This document shows positions 50,375 to 60,829 of a stretch of 64,000 bases of DNA, one piece after another (the stretch's first letter is position 1; each line of letters begins with the position of its first letter). The notes below the pieces were generated by a model, which was given only the letters and a program-made list of their open reading frames with translations, made no database searches and was not told where the DNA came from. This DNA comes from Saprospirales bacterium. GTDB taxonomy: Bacteria > Bacteroidota > Bacteroidia > Chitinophagales > Saprospiraceae. The position numbers and the translations under genes are program-made. The stretch spans positions 310,001 through 374,000 of the forward strand of contig JADJTT010000007.1 in assembly GCA_016711045.1 (NCBI GenBank), given 5' to 3'.

Positions 50375-53221
50375 ATGCTACTGGAGATCCAATATATTGG
50401 CGAACACCTGCTGCCCGGAAAGTTGGGACACCTCGCTGTTTTGCTGAGTTTTGTGGCTGGCCTGCTGGCCTCCATATCCTATTTGATGCGGACGTTGCGG
50501 CCGGAGGAGCGAAACTGGCTGGCCATGGGGCGCTGGTCGTTTGGCTTGCATGCGGTTTCCGTCTTTGCGATCATCGGGGTGATCTTCTTTATCATGGCCA
50601 ATCAGTACTACGAATATCAGTACGTCTTTGCCCATGTCAATGAAGATTTGCCACAACAATATATCCTTTCCGCCTTTTGGGAAGGCCAGGAGGGCAGCTT
50701 TTTGCTGTGGATGTTTTGGCACGCCGTGCTGGGACTGATCCTCATGCGCACCGGAAAACAATGGGAATCGCCGGTGTTATTCTCTGTAGCACTGGTACAG
50801 GTGTTCATCGCTTCCATGCTATTGGGCATCTTCAGTTGGGGTGATGACCCTTTCAAATTAGGGAGCAACCCGTTCATGCTCCTCCGGGATGCCATGGATG
50901 CCCCGATCTTCGCTCAGGCAGACTACCTGGCCAAGATTCAGGGCAATGGGCTCAACCCGTTGCTGCAAAATTACTGGATGACCATCCACCCGCCTACCCT
51001 TTTTCTGGGCTTTGCTTCCGTCACTATCCCCTTTGCTTTTGCGCTGGCCGGATTGATCACGGGCAAACACCAGGAATGGTTGCGTCCTGCCCTGCCCTGG
51101 GCGCTGTTTAGCGGCGCGATACTCGGGTTGGGCATCCTCATGGGGGGCGCCTGGGCTTATGAAGCCCTCAGTTTTGGCGGTTACTGGGCCTGGGATCCCG
51201 TCGAGAATATGTCGCTCGTCCCCTGGCTGGTGCTGATAGCGGGCATCCACACCAATTTGGTGGCCCGGAATACGGGCTATTCCATCAAGGGTACCTATTT
51301 TTTCTACCTGCTGAGCTTCCTGTTGGTGTTGTATTCCACCTTTCTTACCCGAAGCGGGGTATTGGGAAGTACCTCCGTCCATGCGTTTACAGAAATGGGG
51401 CTTGAATGGATGCTCGTCGGTTTTATCTCCGTGTTTGCGCTATTGGGGTTCATTCCCCTGATTTGGCAATCCCGGCACATCCCCTCTCCGAATAAAGAAG
51501 AACCGCTTGCATCCAAGGAATTCTGGATGTTTATCGGGACACTCATTCTTTTCTTCTCCGCGGCTATGATCACCGCATCTACGTCCCTGCCGGTATACAA
51601 TAAGATCCGGACATTCTTCGATCCGGAGTTTGTCGGACGCGTCATCACCGATGCCGTGCCGCATTACAATAAATACCAGCTCTGGATCGGCGCCTTTATC
51701 GGACTATTCTCCGGCGCCGTGCAATTCCTGCGCTGGAAGGAAGTGAACTGGAAGAAGAATGCCTCCAGGTTTTTTACCCACATTGGCATTGCGGCTTTGG
51801 GAGCCGCAGCCTTGACTGCCCTTTGCAGCCTATGGATCCATCTCCATGCCTGGCAGTATGTGGTCTTGCTCTTTTTCGGGCTATTTACCCTGTTCAGCAA
51901 CCTGGATTACCTGATTTTTTTCATCAAAGGAAATATCAAAGCTGCCGGTTCAACGATCTCGCATATCGGGTTTGGCGTCATGATCGTCGGCATTCTCGCT
52001 TCAGGGCTGAACAAGCAGCATATTTCCACCAATCCCTTTGCCCAGCGCGGACTGATCGACGAAGAGCGGCTCGACCGCAACATCATGCTCTTCAAGGACA
52101 TGCCGATGTATATGAGCGGGTACCGGGTCACCTACCTGGACGATGCGTTTGAAGGCAATAACCGGAAGTATTCCATTCTTTTTGAAAAACTCGATACGAG
52201 CGGGCAGGCGGTAAAAACGTTCACCCTTCAGCCTACTGCCCTCTACGACAACAAGATGCAGAAGGTGGCAGCCTACAACCCTTCCACCAAACACTACTTG
52301 TCGGAAGATATTTTTACCCATATCGCTTCCATTCCTATGACGGAAGCAGATGTGGCGTTTGCCCGCGAAAATGAAGACAGCCTGAAATACCAGGTTCTTT
52401 CCGTCAATTCCAGGTCAGCTACCACTCTTTTGGACACCGTTTTCGCTTCCGGCAACGCGGTTGTGCGCGAATTTGGGGTGCGCCTGGAAGAATTGGTGTA
52501 CGCCCCCACCCATCCCTCCTACGAACCGGAAAAAGGCGACCTGACTATCGGCGCACGGCTGGCTATTACGGACATCAAAAAGGACACTACTTTCTACGCA
52601 GAACCTATGCTGGTGCTTCGCGGAGCGCTATTGTACACCTACCCTGTCCACATCCAGCCCCTGGCGCTCAAGGTGCGTTTAAGAGAAGAGCTTGTCCCCC
52701 TGGCATTTCCTCTGGAGGAAGACCTGAACTATGAAGAATTATCCTTCAAACAGGGCGATCGGGTGGATTGGAATGGCTACCAGATCCTTTTCAAAGGGTT
52801 TGATAAAGCGCCCAGACACCCAAACTATCAAAAAGAAGAAACCGACATTGCCGTTGGCGCTATGTTGGAAGTTACCGGCCCCGGACTGGACTCCGCACTG
52901 GTAGCCGAACCGATTTTCCTGATCCGGGACAATCAGCCCTACAACTTCAAGGATCAAATCCTTTCCCAGGGGCTTCATTTCAGGTTTACCCGCATTGACC
53001 CCGTTACGGAAACGGTGGTGATCAATATTGCCCAACAAAATTGGGCGGATTCGACGATCCCCGTAGAGGTAGCCTATGCTCCCCGGACCGACTTCCTCGT
53101 ATTGGAAGCCATTATTTTCCCGGGTATCAACCTCTTCTGGTTGGGTTCGCTCCTGCTATTGGCGGGGCTGTTGCTCAGCATGTGGAACCGTCTTCGAAAT
53201 CAACCTGTTGTACATACATGA
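50375..53221 (+). CDS. ccmF: Cytochrome c heme lyase CcmF/NrfE family
   Basis: 948 residues, larger than the proteobacterial protein, with about 14-15 membrane helices and a long C-terminal extracytoplasmic domain (about 560-920). The tryptophan-rich heme-handling motif is GGYWAWDPVENMSLVPWL, with YWMTIHPPTLFLGFAS before it and LSFLLVLYSTFLTRSGVLGS after. It joins heme to apocytochrome c. Its stop overlaps the ATG of the DUF2520 gene (ATGA). Confidence 0.94.
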   Translation: MLLEIQYIGEHLLPGKLGHLAVLLSFVAGLLASISYLMRTLRPEERNWLAMGRWSFGLHAVSVFAIIGVIFFIMANQYYEYQYVFAHVNEDLPQQYILSAFWEGQEGSFLLWMFWHAVLGLILMRTGKQWESPVLFSVALVQVFIASMLLGIFSWGDDPFKLGSNPFMLLRDAMDAPIFAQADYLAKIQGNGLNPLLQNYWMTIHPPTLFLGFASVTIPFAFALAGLITGKHQEWLRPALPWALFSGAILGLGILMGGAWAYEALSFGGYWAWDPVENMSLVPWLVLIAGIHTNLVARNTGYSIKGTYFFYLLSFLLVLYSTFLTRSGVLGSTSVHAFTEMGLEWMLVGFISVFALLGFIPLIWQSRHIPSPNKEEPLASKEFWMFIGTLILFFSAAMITASTSLPVYNKIRTFFDPEFVGRVITDAVPHYNKYQLWIGAFIGLFSGAVQFLRWKEVNWKKNASRFFTHIGIAALGAAALTALCSLWIHLHAWQYVVLLFFGLFTLFSNLDYLIFFIKGNIKAAGSTISHIGFGVMIVGILASGLNKQHISTNPFAQRGLIDEERLDRNIMLFKDMPMYMSGYRVTYLDDAFEGNNRKYSILFEKLDTSGQAVKTFTLQPTALYDNKMQKVAAYNPSTKHYLSEDIFTHIASIPMTEADVAFARENEDSLKYQVLSVNSRSATTLLDTVFASGNAVVREFGVRLEELVYAPTHPSYEPEKGDLTIGARLAITDIKKDTTFYAEPMLVLRGALLYTYPVHIQPLALKVRLREELVPLAFPLEEDLNYEELSFKQGDRVDWNGYQILFKGFDKAPRHPNYQKEETDIAVGAMLEVTGPGLDSALVAEPIFLIRDNQPYNFKDQILSQGLHFRFTRIDPVTETVVINIAQQNWADSTIPVEVAYAPRTDFLVLEAIIFPGINLFWLGSLLLLAGLLLSMWNRLRNQPVVHT

Positions 53222-53994
53222 TTAACCGTGTAACGCTGATCGGCGCAGGAAACGTGGCCCACCATATGGGTAAAGCGCTCTATGCCGCAGGGGTTACCAT
53301 CGAGCATATTTTTAGTCGTAATCAGCAGAAATCCAATGATTTAGCTTTACTTGTTTCAGCTGAAGCTATAAGTGACCTTAGTAGAGTAAAGCCTTGTGAT
53401 CTGGTTATCCTGGCAGTGTCAGACTCCGCTATTCCTGAAATAGCTGCTACCCTATCCCGGTTTTTGCCGGCGGATACGTTTGTCGTGCACACTTCGGGGG
53501 CTACACCTTCCGCCTTTGTGGCCTCTCATTTTCGCCGGTACGGGGTTTTCTATCCCCCCCAAACCTTTACCATCGGCGTGGAGATATCTTTTGCAGAGGC
53601 TCCCCTTTGTATACATGCCGGGAATGAAGAAGACTTAAGGGAATTGGAGGAATTGGGAAAAAGGATCAGTACCCTGGTATTCCGCATCAACGATCAACAG
53701 CGCCAATGGCTGCACCTCACTGCCGTAGTGGTGAACAACTTCCCCAACCACCTCTATGCCCTGGCAGAAGAAGTCCTTCAGGATCATCAAATTCCATTCG
53801 ATCTGCTCCGGCCGCTTATCCTCGAAACGGCCCGAAAAGTGCAAACGCACTCTCCTGCCCCCATGCAAACCGGCCCTGCCCGGCGGGGCGATCAGGCAAC
53901 GATTGAGGCGCATCTCTATTTATTGGAAGCGTATCCGGAGCTAAAGGAGGTGTATGAGGTGCTGACGAAAAATATTTTTCAGAAAATTCAATGA
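53218..53994 (+). CDS. Rossmann-like and DUF2520 domain protein (ProC-like)
   Basis: 258 residues from ATG 53218, overlapping the ccmF stop. The N-terminal NAD(P)-binding motif is LIGAGNVAHHMG, with DLVILAVSDSAIPEIAATL next, similar to pyrroline-5-carboxylate reductase. The C-terminal DUF2520 part has LTAVVVNNFPNHLYALAEEVL and GPARRGDQATIEAHL. Such proteins are common in Bacteroidota; the substrate is unknown. A 14-bp hairpin starts at its stop codon. Confidence 0.88.
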   Translation: MINRVTLIGAGNVAHHMGKALYAAGVTIEHIFSRNQQKSNDLALLVSAEAISDLSRVKPCDLVILAVSDSAIPEIAATLSRFLPADTFVVHTSGATPSAFVASHFRRYGVFYPPQTFTIGVEISFAEAPLCIHAGNEEDLRELEELGKRISTLVFRINDQQRQWLHLTAVVVNNFPNHLYALAEEVLQDHQIPFDLLRPLILETARKVQTHSPAPMQTGPARRGDQATIEAHLYLLEAYPELKEVYEVLTKNIFQKIQ

Positions 53995-54023
53995 GCAATT
54001 GGCCGATCAGCCAATTGCTCATT
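53990..54023. terminator. Hairpin between convergent genes (DUF2520 and amidohydrolase)
   Basis: AATGAGCAATTGGC (53990-54003) and GCCAATTGCTCATT (54010-54023) form a perfect 14-bp stem with loop CGATCA. It contains the TGA of the DUF2520 gene. It serves as a terminator by position but lacks a T-tract. Confidence 0.6.
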
Positions 54024-54031
54024 GCCAGAAT

Positions 54032-57000
54032 TCAATGCCGGCAGCTGCAGTAGTGCAGCATCTTCTCCAGCGTTTCGCTGTCATACGGCAGTAAATCCCG
54101 GTTTCCTTCCATTTCAAAATAAAACGGAGTGCGCTTACGGTCGTAGTTGCCGATCTCGTTCATCGTCGCGGAGTCGAACAGGCGACCGTTGATCATGGTA
54201 TAGTGCACGAATTCGCTGTTGCGTATATTTTCAAGCGGATTGGCATCCAATACGATCAGGTCGGCCAGTTTGCCTTCTTTCAGGGAACCGATCTCCTTAT
54301 CCATACCCAGGTAAATGGCTCCGTTCATGGTTGCCGCACGAAGGGCCTGCATGTTGGTCATGCCGCCCTGTACAAACATCCATAATTCCCAATGCGCACC
54401 CAGTCCTTGTAGTTGTCCATGCGCGCCCAGGTTGATCGGCACACCGGCATCCTGAAGCTTCTTGCAAGATTGAGCTACCAGGAAATGTCCGTTTTCATAT
54501 TCTTCCTGTGGGGCCATCGTGCGATGGCGGGCCCGGGAATCCACTACCCCTCTTGGGGTGAAGCTCATCAGTCGGTCTTTCGTCCAGATGTCTGATTCCT
54601 GATAAAAATAGCACTCCCCGTTGAGGCCTCCGTAATTCACGATCAGCGTGGGGGTATTATGGGATTTGGATTGCGCCCAAAACTGGATGACGTCGTTGTA
54701 GAGCGGCGCCACGGGAATGTTGTGTTCAATTCCGGTGTGTCCGTCGGCTACCATCGACAGGTTGTGGTAGAAGAAAGAACCGCCTTCAGGCACCACGAGC
54801 ATATGCAATTCGCGGGCTGCCTCGATCACTTGTTGGCGCTGATCCCTGCGTGGCTGGTTATAGCTTTTCACGGAAAATGCGCCATAAGCTTTGGTTCGGC
54901 GCAGTGCCGAGCGGGCATCTTCCAGGCTGTTGATCACCGCTTTGAAGTCGCCGTCGGCGCCGTAGAGGATCGTACCGGTGGAATAAAGCCTGGGGCCCAC
55001 CATTTCTCCCGCTTTGATCATTTCCGAGTGCGAGAAGATCATTTCGGAATTGGAGGAAGGATCATGCGCGGTAGTGACACCGTAAGCCAGGTTGGCAAAA
55101 TACTCCCACTGCTTTTGTGGGCTGATGCCGTAGCGGAAGTTACCCAAATGGCCGTGCACATCAATTAGTCCGGGCATAATGGTCTTTCCGGAACAATCAA
55201 TCACCTTGGCATCCCCGGGTATGCGCACGCGGTCGACAGGTCCCACTTTCTTAATCAGATTGCCTTCTACAAGGACTGTACCTGCTTCAATAACTTCTTC
55301 GCCCTCCATGGTGATAATGCGGGCATTCGTCAAGGCTATTGTGCCTCTGGGTTTATCCATGGCCAGTTCCAAACCTATTTTCAACCCCACTGTATCGATG
55401 GGAGGAATGCTGTCGCGGGCGCCCTCCAGAAATAGGAAGCGGTTGGTCAGTTCATCTGAAAAGTACTCATCTCCGAGCGTCCAGAAAAGTTTCTTGCTAT
55501 CAGCTGACCAATGCAGGTTGATCCCTGCATCCCTGGCCACCTGGGCTACGGGTACAGCTTTGGTTGAAGCAGATATGGTTACCGATTGTCCGGTTTGGGG
55601 CATCGGGGCGACATATACCTTATAGAGTTCGGACCAGGCCACCCATTTATTATCCGGGCTCAGCACAAAGCGCTGGACATATTGGCCCTCAAAATGCTTT
55701 TTGGCATCGCTGCCATCCCGCTTGACACTGTGGTAACTCTTGGTGACGTCGCCAAAAATAAACCCACCGTTCTGGTAATAGATCCGGTCTCCGGTTACAT
55801 TAAAGACGGGGTATTCCCCCTCTTCACATACAAAGCTTGGTTTTCCTCCGGTGGCAGCAACGGTGTAAATGCCCGGATTTTGACAATTGGTAAAACCCTG
55901 GTGTATATTGCCCCCTTCCTTCCGATAGACGATGGTCTTTCCATCCGGGGAGAAAGCCGGAGTACGGTAGATCCCTTTTTCGGTGCTGAGCATGTTCGTC
56001 CTTCCAGTGCTCAATTCCAGCGTGCGGATACTGCCCATCTGCTCATCGTCCCAGGTCACGTACACAAGCGTGCGTCCATCCGGAGAAAAGGCAGGCTCAA
56101 ATTCCAAACCGGTATCCTGGGTCAATCGCAGCGGCATCCCGTTGGGCAGGTCTTTTTTCCAAATATGGCCCACTGCATTAAAGACCAGTGATTTCCCATC
56201 CGGAGCGGTCACGGCATGGCGGATAACGTGCGGAGTAAACCGCTCGGTGAAAACCGGGTTTTCAAAGTGCAGGGCATCTGTAATGCGATGTTTGGCCTCC
56301 ACTTCAAACGGGATATTTGCAGCGGTGCGCGCCTCGACATCCACTTTCCAGAGTTTTCCTTGTCCCCATATTACGACATATTTATCGTCGGGTGTCCAGT
56401 TAAAGCCTGTATAGGCGCCGAAAATAGCCCAGGCTTCCTGCTGATCCTTGCTCAATCCGTCAAATAAGGGCGTTTGCTCGCCAGTCTCCAAATCGTAGGT
56501 ATACAACACGCTCTTGGTGCGCACCCGGCGCACAAAGGCCAGTTTTTTACCATCGTGGGAGATTTGCGGCCGGATAGCGCCGCCTGGACCTCCAATTACC
56601 CGTTCAACTTTCCCTTCCTGCATATCGTAGCGCTGGATCACATAGATTTGGTCATTCGGATCTTTATTGTATTGAAAAAAACCACCCGGATACATATCTT
56701 CACTGTAATACACATAGCGCCCATCCGGAGAAGCGGAGGGTTCGTTGACATCCTGCTGGTCATTTTTTCGTTTGGTGAGCTGAACGCCACCGCCGCCGGA
56801 AATATGGTACAGCCACATCTCCCCTGCCCCCAGAGAACGTCCCGAGGTAAAGTGTTTGCGGGCCACGAAATAATTGCCATCCGGCATCCAGCATGGGTTA
56901 TTCAGCAGACGGAAGTCCTCTTTGGTGAGTTGTTTGGCATCCGAACCATCGGTATTCATTATCCAAATATTATCTCCTCCCCGGCATCGCTGGTAAAAGC

Positions 57001-57299
57001 AGCTTCTTGCCATCGGGGCTAAAGCGAGGCTGCACTTCCCAGGCTAATCCCTGGTGGATGCAGGTAGCTTTGCCTCCGCTCATGGGCATGGTATAGATAT
57101 CTCCCAGCAAGTCAAAAGCCAGGGTTTGGCCATCCGGGCTGACATCCAGGTTCATCCAGGTACCTTCCTGGGTCTTGATGGTCACTTCTTTATATGGTCC
57201 CGGAGGGTTATTGACATCCCATTTATCCGCTTTTTCTTGTGCGGAAAGGAACCCGGGGAACAGGAGAATAGCGAAGAAAAATAGACCGATGCGATTCAT
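54032..57299 (-). pseudogene. Amidohydrolase with N-terminal TolB-like beta-propeller, two one-base homopolymer deletions
   Basis: Joined length is about 1089 residues. A signal peptide (MNRIGLFFFAILLFPGFLSAQ) is followed by a propeller of TolB/WD40-like repeats (for example DGSDAKQLTKEDF, SPDGRYVYYSE, SPDGKTIVYRKEGG). The C-terminal amidohydrolase has DVHGHLG (HxH), HRGIVDS-like region HRTMAPQEEYENG and GKLADLIVLDANPLENI. The frame breaks at 56979-56998: the A4 run 56995-56998 and the C4 run 56979-56982 (plus strand) each lack one base. Adding both restores LLFTSDAGGGDNIWIMN, the family sequence. The rest is intact, so an assembly error is likely. The substrate is unknown. Confidence 0.85.
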
Positions 57300-57352
57300 A
57301 ATTGCTGTTTTTGCAGTAATATTAAGGGCGTAAAATTAAATTAAATCTCCAT

Positions 57353-57880
57353 ATGCACCCATCTTTTCAAGCTCTATTGGCGTCGCTGGAGCAGGAGCGG
57401 CAGGATCTATACTCCTTGCTTAAGCCTTATTCAGATGAATCGCTCAACCAGTCTCCTGGTCCCGGGAAATGGTCGGCAGTGCAGGTAATGCATCACCTTA
57501 TCCTTTCTGAAGAGCTATCGTTGAAATACCTTCAGAAAAAGCTGTCTTTTAATCCAACACTGGAAAAAGCGGGATGGAAATCGAAAATGCGGAAGGGTTT
57601 GCTGAAGTTTTACCTGGGCCTCCCTTTTAAGTTCAAGGCGCCCAAGGGGGTAAACGACGAGGCATTGCCCGAATTTGTATCGCTGGCAGATACCATGACT
57701 CGCTGGGAAAGCGCCCGAAACGGAATTAGCGATTTCCTTGAAAAGGCGCCGGAGGAATACCTGGACAAGGAGCTATACAAGCACCCATTTGCCGGCAAGC
57801 TGACCCTATCCGGGATGCTGGAGTTTTACCAGCACCATTTCCGGCGTCACCGCGAACAGATCATTCGCACAATAGGATAA
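57353..57880 (+). CDS. DinB-family protein
   Basis: 175 residues, all helical. The three His-containing segments of the DinB/YfiT four-helix bundle are seen: MHHLILSEELSLKYL and YQHHFRRHREQI. It has the usual four-helix length and may bind a divalent metal; function unknown. It is divergent from the amidohydrolase gene and convergent with nupC. Confidence 0.85.
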   Translation: MHPSFQALLASLEQERQDLYSLLKPYSDESLNQSPGPGKWSAVQVMHHLILSEELSLKYLQKKLSFNPTLEKAGWKSKMRKGLLKFYLGLPFKFKAPKGVNDEALPEFVSLADTMTRWESARNGISDFLEKAPEEYLDKELYKHPFAGKLTLSGMLEFYQHHFRRHREQIIRTIG

Positions 57881-57891
57881 TGTATTCTCTT

Positions 57892-59193
57892 TTAGGCAAT
57901 TACGGCAGCAATGGCTGCGGTCATAAAGCAAGCCACCGTTCCGCCAATAAGAGCTTTAATGCCTAACTCCGTAAGGGTTTTCCGCTGCCCGGGAGCCAGG
58001 GAACTAATCCCCCCTATTTGAATTCCAATGGAGGCGAAGTTGGAGAATCCGCACAACGCATAAGTAGCGATGATCAGGGATTTGGGGGCCATTTCTATCC
58101 CGGCCATGCGCAGGTTGCCAAATTCGGCATAAGCCACAAACTCGTTGATGACGGTTTTTTGTCCGAGAAGTTGTCCGACCAGCACAATATCCTGTGTGGG
58201 CGTACCCAACAACCACGCTACCGGCGCAAAAATGAGTCCCAACACATAAGTGAAGGTGAGTCCTTCAAAACGGCCATTGGTAGCTGCTACAATTTTATCA
58301 TTCAGGTTGAACCAGTTGCCCGGATATTGCATGAGCAGGTAATTGGCGAAATAGACCAGTGCGGTAAAGACCAATAGCATGGCCCCCACATTAACTGCCA
58401 GGCGCAACCCGTCGGTGGTACCCCGTGAAATGGCATCCAATAGATTAGAACCTACATCCGTAGACAGATCCAGTTCTTTTTTCAGCTTTTCCTTTTCCAT
58501 CTCCGGATAAAGCATCTTTGCCGCGACAATGGCAGCCGGGGCAGACATAATAGAGGCCGTCAGCAGGTGTTTGGCGAAATACAACTGTTGCGCTTCTTCG
58601 GTGCCGCCCAAAAAGCCAATATAGGCCGCAAATACGCCTCCGGCAATAGTCGCCATTCCCCCGGTCATCAGGCAGAGCATTTCCGAGCGGGTCATGCCTT
58701 CCAGATAGGGACGCACTACCAGCGGGGCTTCTGTTTGTCCGATGAAAACATTGGCTGCAGCAGCCAGACTCTCCGAACCGGAGAGCCCCATGGTGCGCAC
58801 CATAACCCAGGCAGCCGCTTTAATGATAGCCTGCAGAATGCCAAAATAGTATAGGATGGACGAAAAAGCCGAGAAGAAAACGATCGTTGGCAACACCTGA
58901 AAGGCGAAGATATATCCAAAGTCATCGACCTTTTCCACCAGGCTTCCGAACAGGAAAAGAGCGCCTGCTTCTGAAAATTTCAGAATAGCGGTAAAGAAAC
59001 CGGCAATGGAATCAAAAAAACTACTGACAAAAGGCGCTTTGAGAATGAGTAACGCCAGCAGGATTTGAGAGGTAACGCCGACACCTACCAACCGCCAATC
59101 GATATGCCGGCGGTTGCTGCTCAATAAATAACAGACCCCTAGCAGAAAGAAAATGCCGAGGAAACCGCGTGCTACTTCTGAAAAAAATTCCAT
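57892..59193 (-). CDS. nupC: Concentrative nucleoside transporter (NupC family)
   Basis: 433 residues with about ten membrane helices. Family blocks are GSESLAAAANVFIGQTEAPLVVRPYLEGMTRSEM (in part), GGMATIAGGVFAAYIGFLGG and YALCGFSNFASIGIQIGGISSLAPGQR. It imports nucleosides with Na+ or H+. The gene is divergent from udk (uridine kinase), which phosphorylates a likely imported substrate; the two may be functionally linked. A perfect 18-bp hairpin lies 21 nt upstream of the ATG. Confidence 0.95.
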   Translation of the reverse strand: MEFFSEVARGFLGIFFLLGVCYLLSSNRRHIDWRLVGVGVTSQILLALLILKAPFVSSFFDSIAGFFTAILKFSEAGALFLFGSLVEKVDDFGYIFAFQVLPTIVFFSAFSSILYYFGILQAIIKAAAWVMVRTMGLSGSESLAAAANVFIGQTEAPLVVRPYLEGMTRSEMLCLMTGGMATIAGGVFAAYIGFLGGTEEAQQLYFAKHLLTASIMSAPAAIVAAKMLYPEMEKEKLKKELDLSTDVGSNLLDAISRGTTDGLRLAVNVGAMLLVFTALVYFANYLLMQYPGNWFNLNDKIVAATNGRFEGLTFTYVLGLIFAPVAWLLGTPTQDIVLVGQLLGQKTVINEFVAYAEFGNLRMAGIEMAPKSLIIATYALCGFSNFASIGIQIGGISSLAPGQRKTLTELGIKALIGGTVACFMTAAIAAVIA

Positions 59194-59214
59194 GTGATGA
59201 CACGATTAGAAGCC

Positions 59215-59255
59215 AATAAATAAAAATGGAGGGAGTGCCTCCATTTTTATTTATT
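59215..59255. repeat. Perfect 18-bp hairpin upstream of nupC
   Basis: AATAAATAAAAATGGAGG (59215-59232) pairs exactly with 59238-59255 around loop GAGTG. It lies 21 nt before the nupC ATG and about 110 nt before udk. The rest of the divergent gap 59194-59367 shows no gene. Confidence 0.75.
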
Positions 59256-59367
59256 GAGTAATTAGGAATGCTCAATTGGCCAAATGTAGGAAAATTAGTG
59301 GAGGGTTGAGGGAAGAGAGTGGTTAACCTTCTGAAAAAATTCTTATTATCGCAACTGAAACGCAGGA

Positions 59368-60021
59368 ATGAATATGAAACCACCTTTTACAATTGGAATT
59401 ACCGGCGCAAGTGGGTCCGGAAAAACCACTTTTATCCGGCAGATCCGGAGCATCTTTTCCGAAGATGAGGTCTGTATTGTGTCGCAGGACGACTATTACC
59501 GGCCGCGTGCCGAACAATCCACGGATGAAAACGGAGTGTCCAATTTCGACCTTCCCGAATCCCTGTTCCGGGAAGATTTCTACGAAGACGTGAAAAAATT
59601 GCGCCTTTGGCAGACTGTAACCCGGGAGGAATACACATTTAATAACGAACAGGCAAAACCGGAAATCCACGTTTTCAGGCCGGCGCCCATTCTTATTTTG
59701 GAAGGGATATTCGTGTTCCACTACCCCGAGGTACGCAATCTGCTCGACCTGCGGCTCTTTTTGCATGCCAAAGAAGACCTGAAAGTGATCCGGCGCATCA
59801 AGCGCGACCGCGAAGAACGCAACTATCCATTGGAAGACGTACTATACCGCTATGCCCATCATGTTTCTCCCGCATTCGACCGCTATATCAAGCCTTATCA
59901 GGACGAAGCGGATATCGTCATCAATAATAACCGGCGGTTTGATGTGGGATTTGAAGTGCTGAAAGGGTATATGCAAACCACGTTGGCTGCCTATAAGGCG
60001 GATCAGACCCCGCTCAAATAA
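59368..60021 (+). CDS. udk: Uridine kinase
   Basis: 217 residues. P-loop GASGSGKTT (13-21), QDDYYRPR substrate region, and the LID-like RRIKRDREERNYPLEDVLYRYAHHVSPAFDRYIKP stretch (seen in blocks) of the uridine/cytidine kinase family. It makes UMP or CMP in the salvage pathway. The second Met (59374) is an alternative start. It overlaps the small gene at 60014 by 8 nt and lies divergent to the nucleoside importer nupC. Confidence 0.92.
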   Translation: MNMKPPFTIGITGASGSGKTTFIRQIRSIFSEDEVCIVSQDDYYRPRAEQSTDENGVSNFDLPESLFREDFYEDVKKLRLWQTVTREEYTFNNEQAKPEIHVFRPAPILILEGIFVFHYPEVRNLLDLRLFLHAKEDLKVIRRIKRDREERNYPLEDVLYRYAHHVSPAFDRYIKPYQDEADIVINNNRRFDVGFEVLKGYMQTTLAAYKADQTPLK

Positions 60022-60292
60022 TTTCATCGAATTCGTCTTCACCCGCTTGTATAGATCTGGATAAGGCCCCCACTTGGGTCTGATACATCGATGCAAACTG
60101 CAGGCCAACAGCTTTCAGAAAAGCCGCATCGACCAGGCGCTGCACATCTTCCAGACTTTCCATACCCTCACCGGTGCGAAATTTATACGTCTGCTCGCAC
60201 ATCCCGGTTTCCAGCTTGAGGGAAATGCGGTTGTCCATCTTGAAAACCGTTATTTTCCATTCCGGATGGTCGATAGATCCGATAATTCGCAT
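60014..60292 (-). CDS. Small conserved-type hypothetical protein
   Basis: 92 residues with no signal or membrane helix. An N-terminal beta region (IGSIDHPEWKITVFKMDNRI, SLKLETGMCEQTYKFR) is followed by a helical tail (SLEDVQRLVDAAFLKAVGLQF). It starts 11 nt after the rimM stop on the same strand, so it is probably co-transcribed with rimM. I do not recognise the family. Confidence 0.6.
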   Translation of the reverse strand: MRIIGSIDHPEWKITVFKMDNRISLKLETGMCEQTYKFRTGEGMESLEDVQRLVDAAFLKAVGLQFASMYQTQVGALSRSIQAGEDEFDEII

Positions 60293-60303
60293 AGGGAGGT
60301 TAT

Positions 60304-60825
60304 TTACAAATCCAGCAATCCTTCCGGCAGGATAAACCGGATCACTTTCTTTTTCTTATCAATAGAATCAATGATTTGATCATGTAGCGGCACCAGCGCT
60401 TCCCGTCCCTGATAGCTGACCACAGCCATTTCCTGGTGGGGGAATTCTTCCACGCGCAGAATAGGCCCGAGGGAGCCCTTCTCTTTATCTACTGCTTCAA
60501 AACCCTCCAGGTATTCATATTGGGGCGCATAGGGCGTACTATCCCGGTTAATTTCGGGAGTCAGATCTGCCTCTCTCAAGTAGACCGGACTGGAAGTCAA
60601 TTTCTGCGCTTCTTCCTTGCTGGCCACATCTTCCAATTTCAGGATGTCGTCATTGGCGCCACGGATATATTCGATAAAATAGGGCACGATTTGGCCGCTA
60701 ACCCCAATGAACAGGGCATCTGAGTCCAAAAAATCCTCCACATAATTATCTTCTATGAAGATGCGCAATTCCCCTTCCACCCCGTGGGTCTTTTGCGTAA
60801 AGCCGATCTGGACGTATTCAGACAT
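60304..60825 (-). CDS. rimM: Ribosome maturation factor RimM
   Basis: 173 residues. The N-terminal RimM domain opens with YVQIGFTQKTHGVEGELRIF (G/H pattern), followed by the PRC-barrel (about 100-170: LGPILRVEEFPHQEMAVV, REALVPLHDQIIDSIDKKKKVIRF). RimM assists 30S head assembly and binds S19. It lies between a lipoprotein gene (4-nt gap upstream) and the small 92-residue gene. Confidence 0.93.
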   Translation of the reverse strand: MSEYVQIGFTQKTHGVEGELRIFIEDNYVEDFLDSDALFIGVSGQIVPYFIEYIRGANDDILKLEDVASKEEAQKLTSSPVYLREADLTPEINRDSTPYAPQYEYLEGFEAVDKEKGSLGPILRVEEFPHQEMAVVSYQGREALVPLHDQIIDSIDKKKKVIRFILPEGLLDL

Positions 60826-60829
60826 AAGG

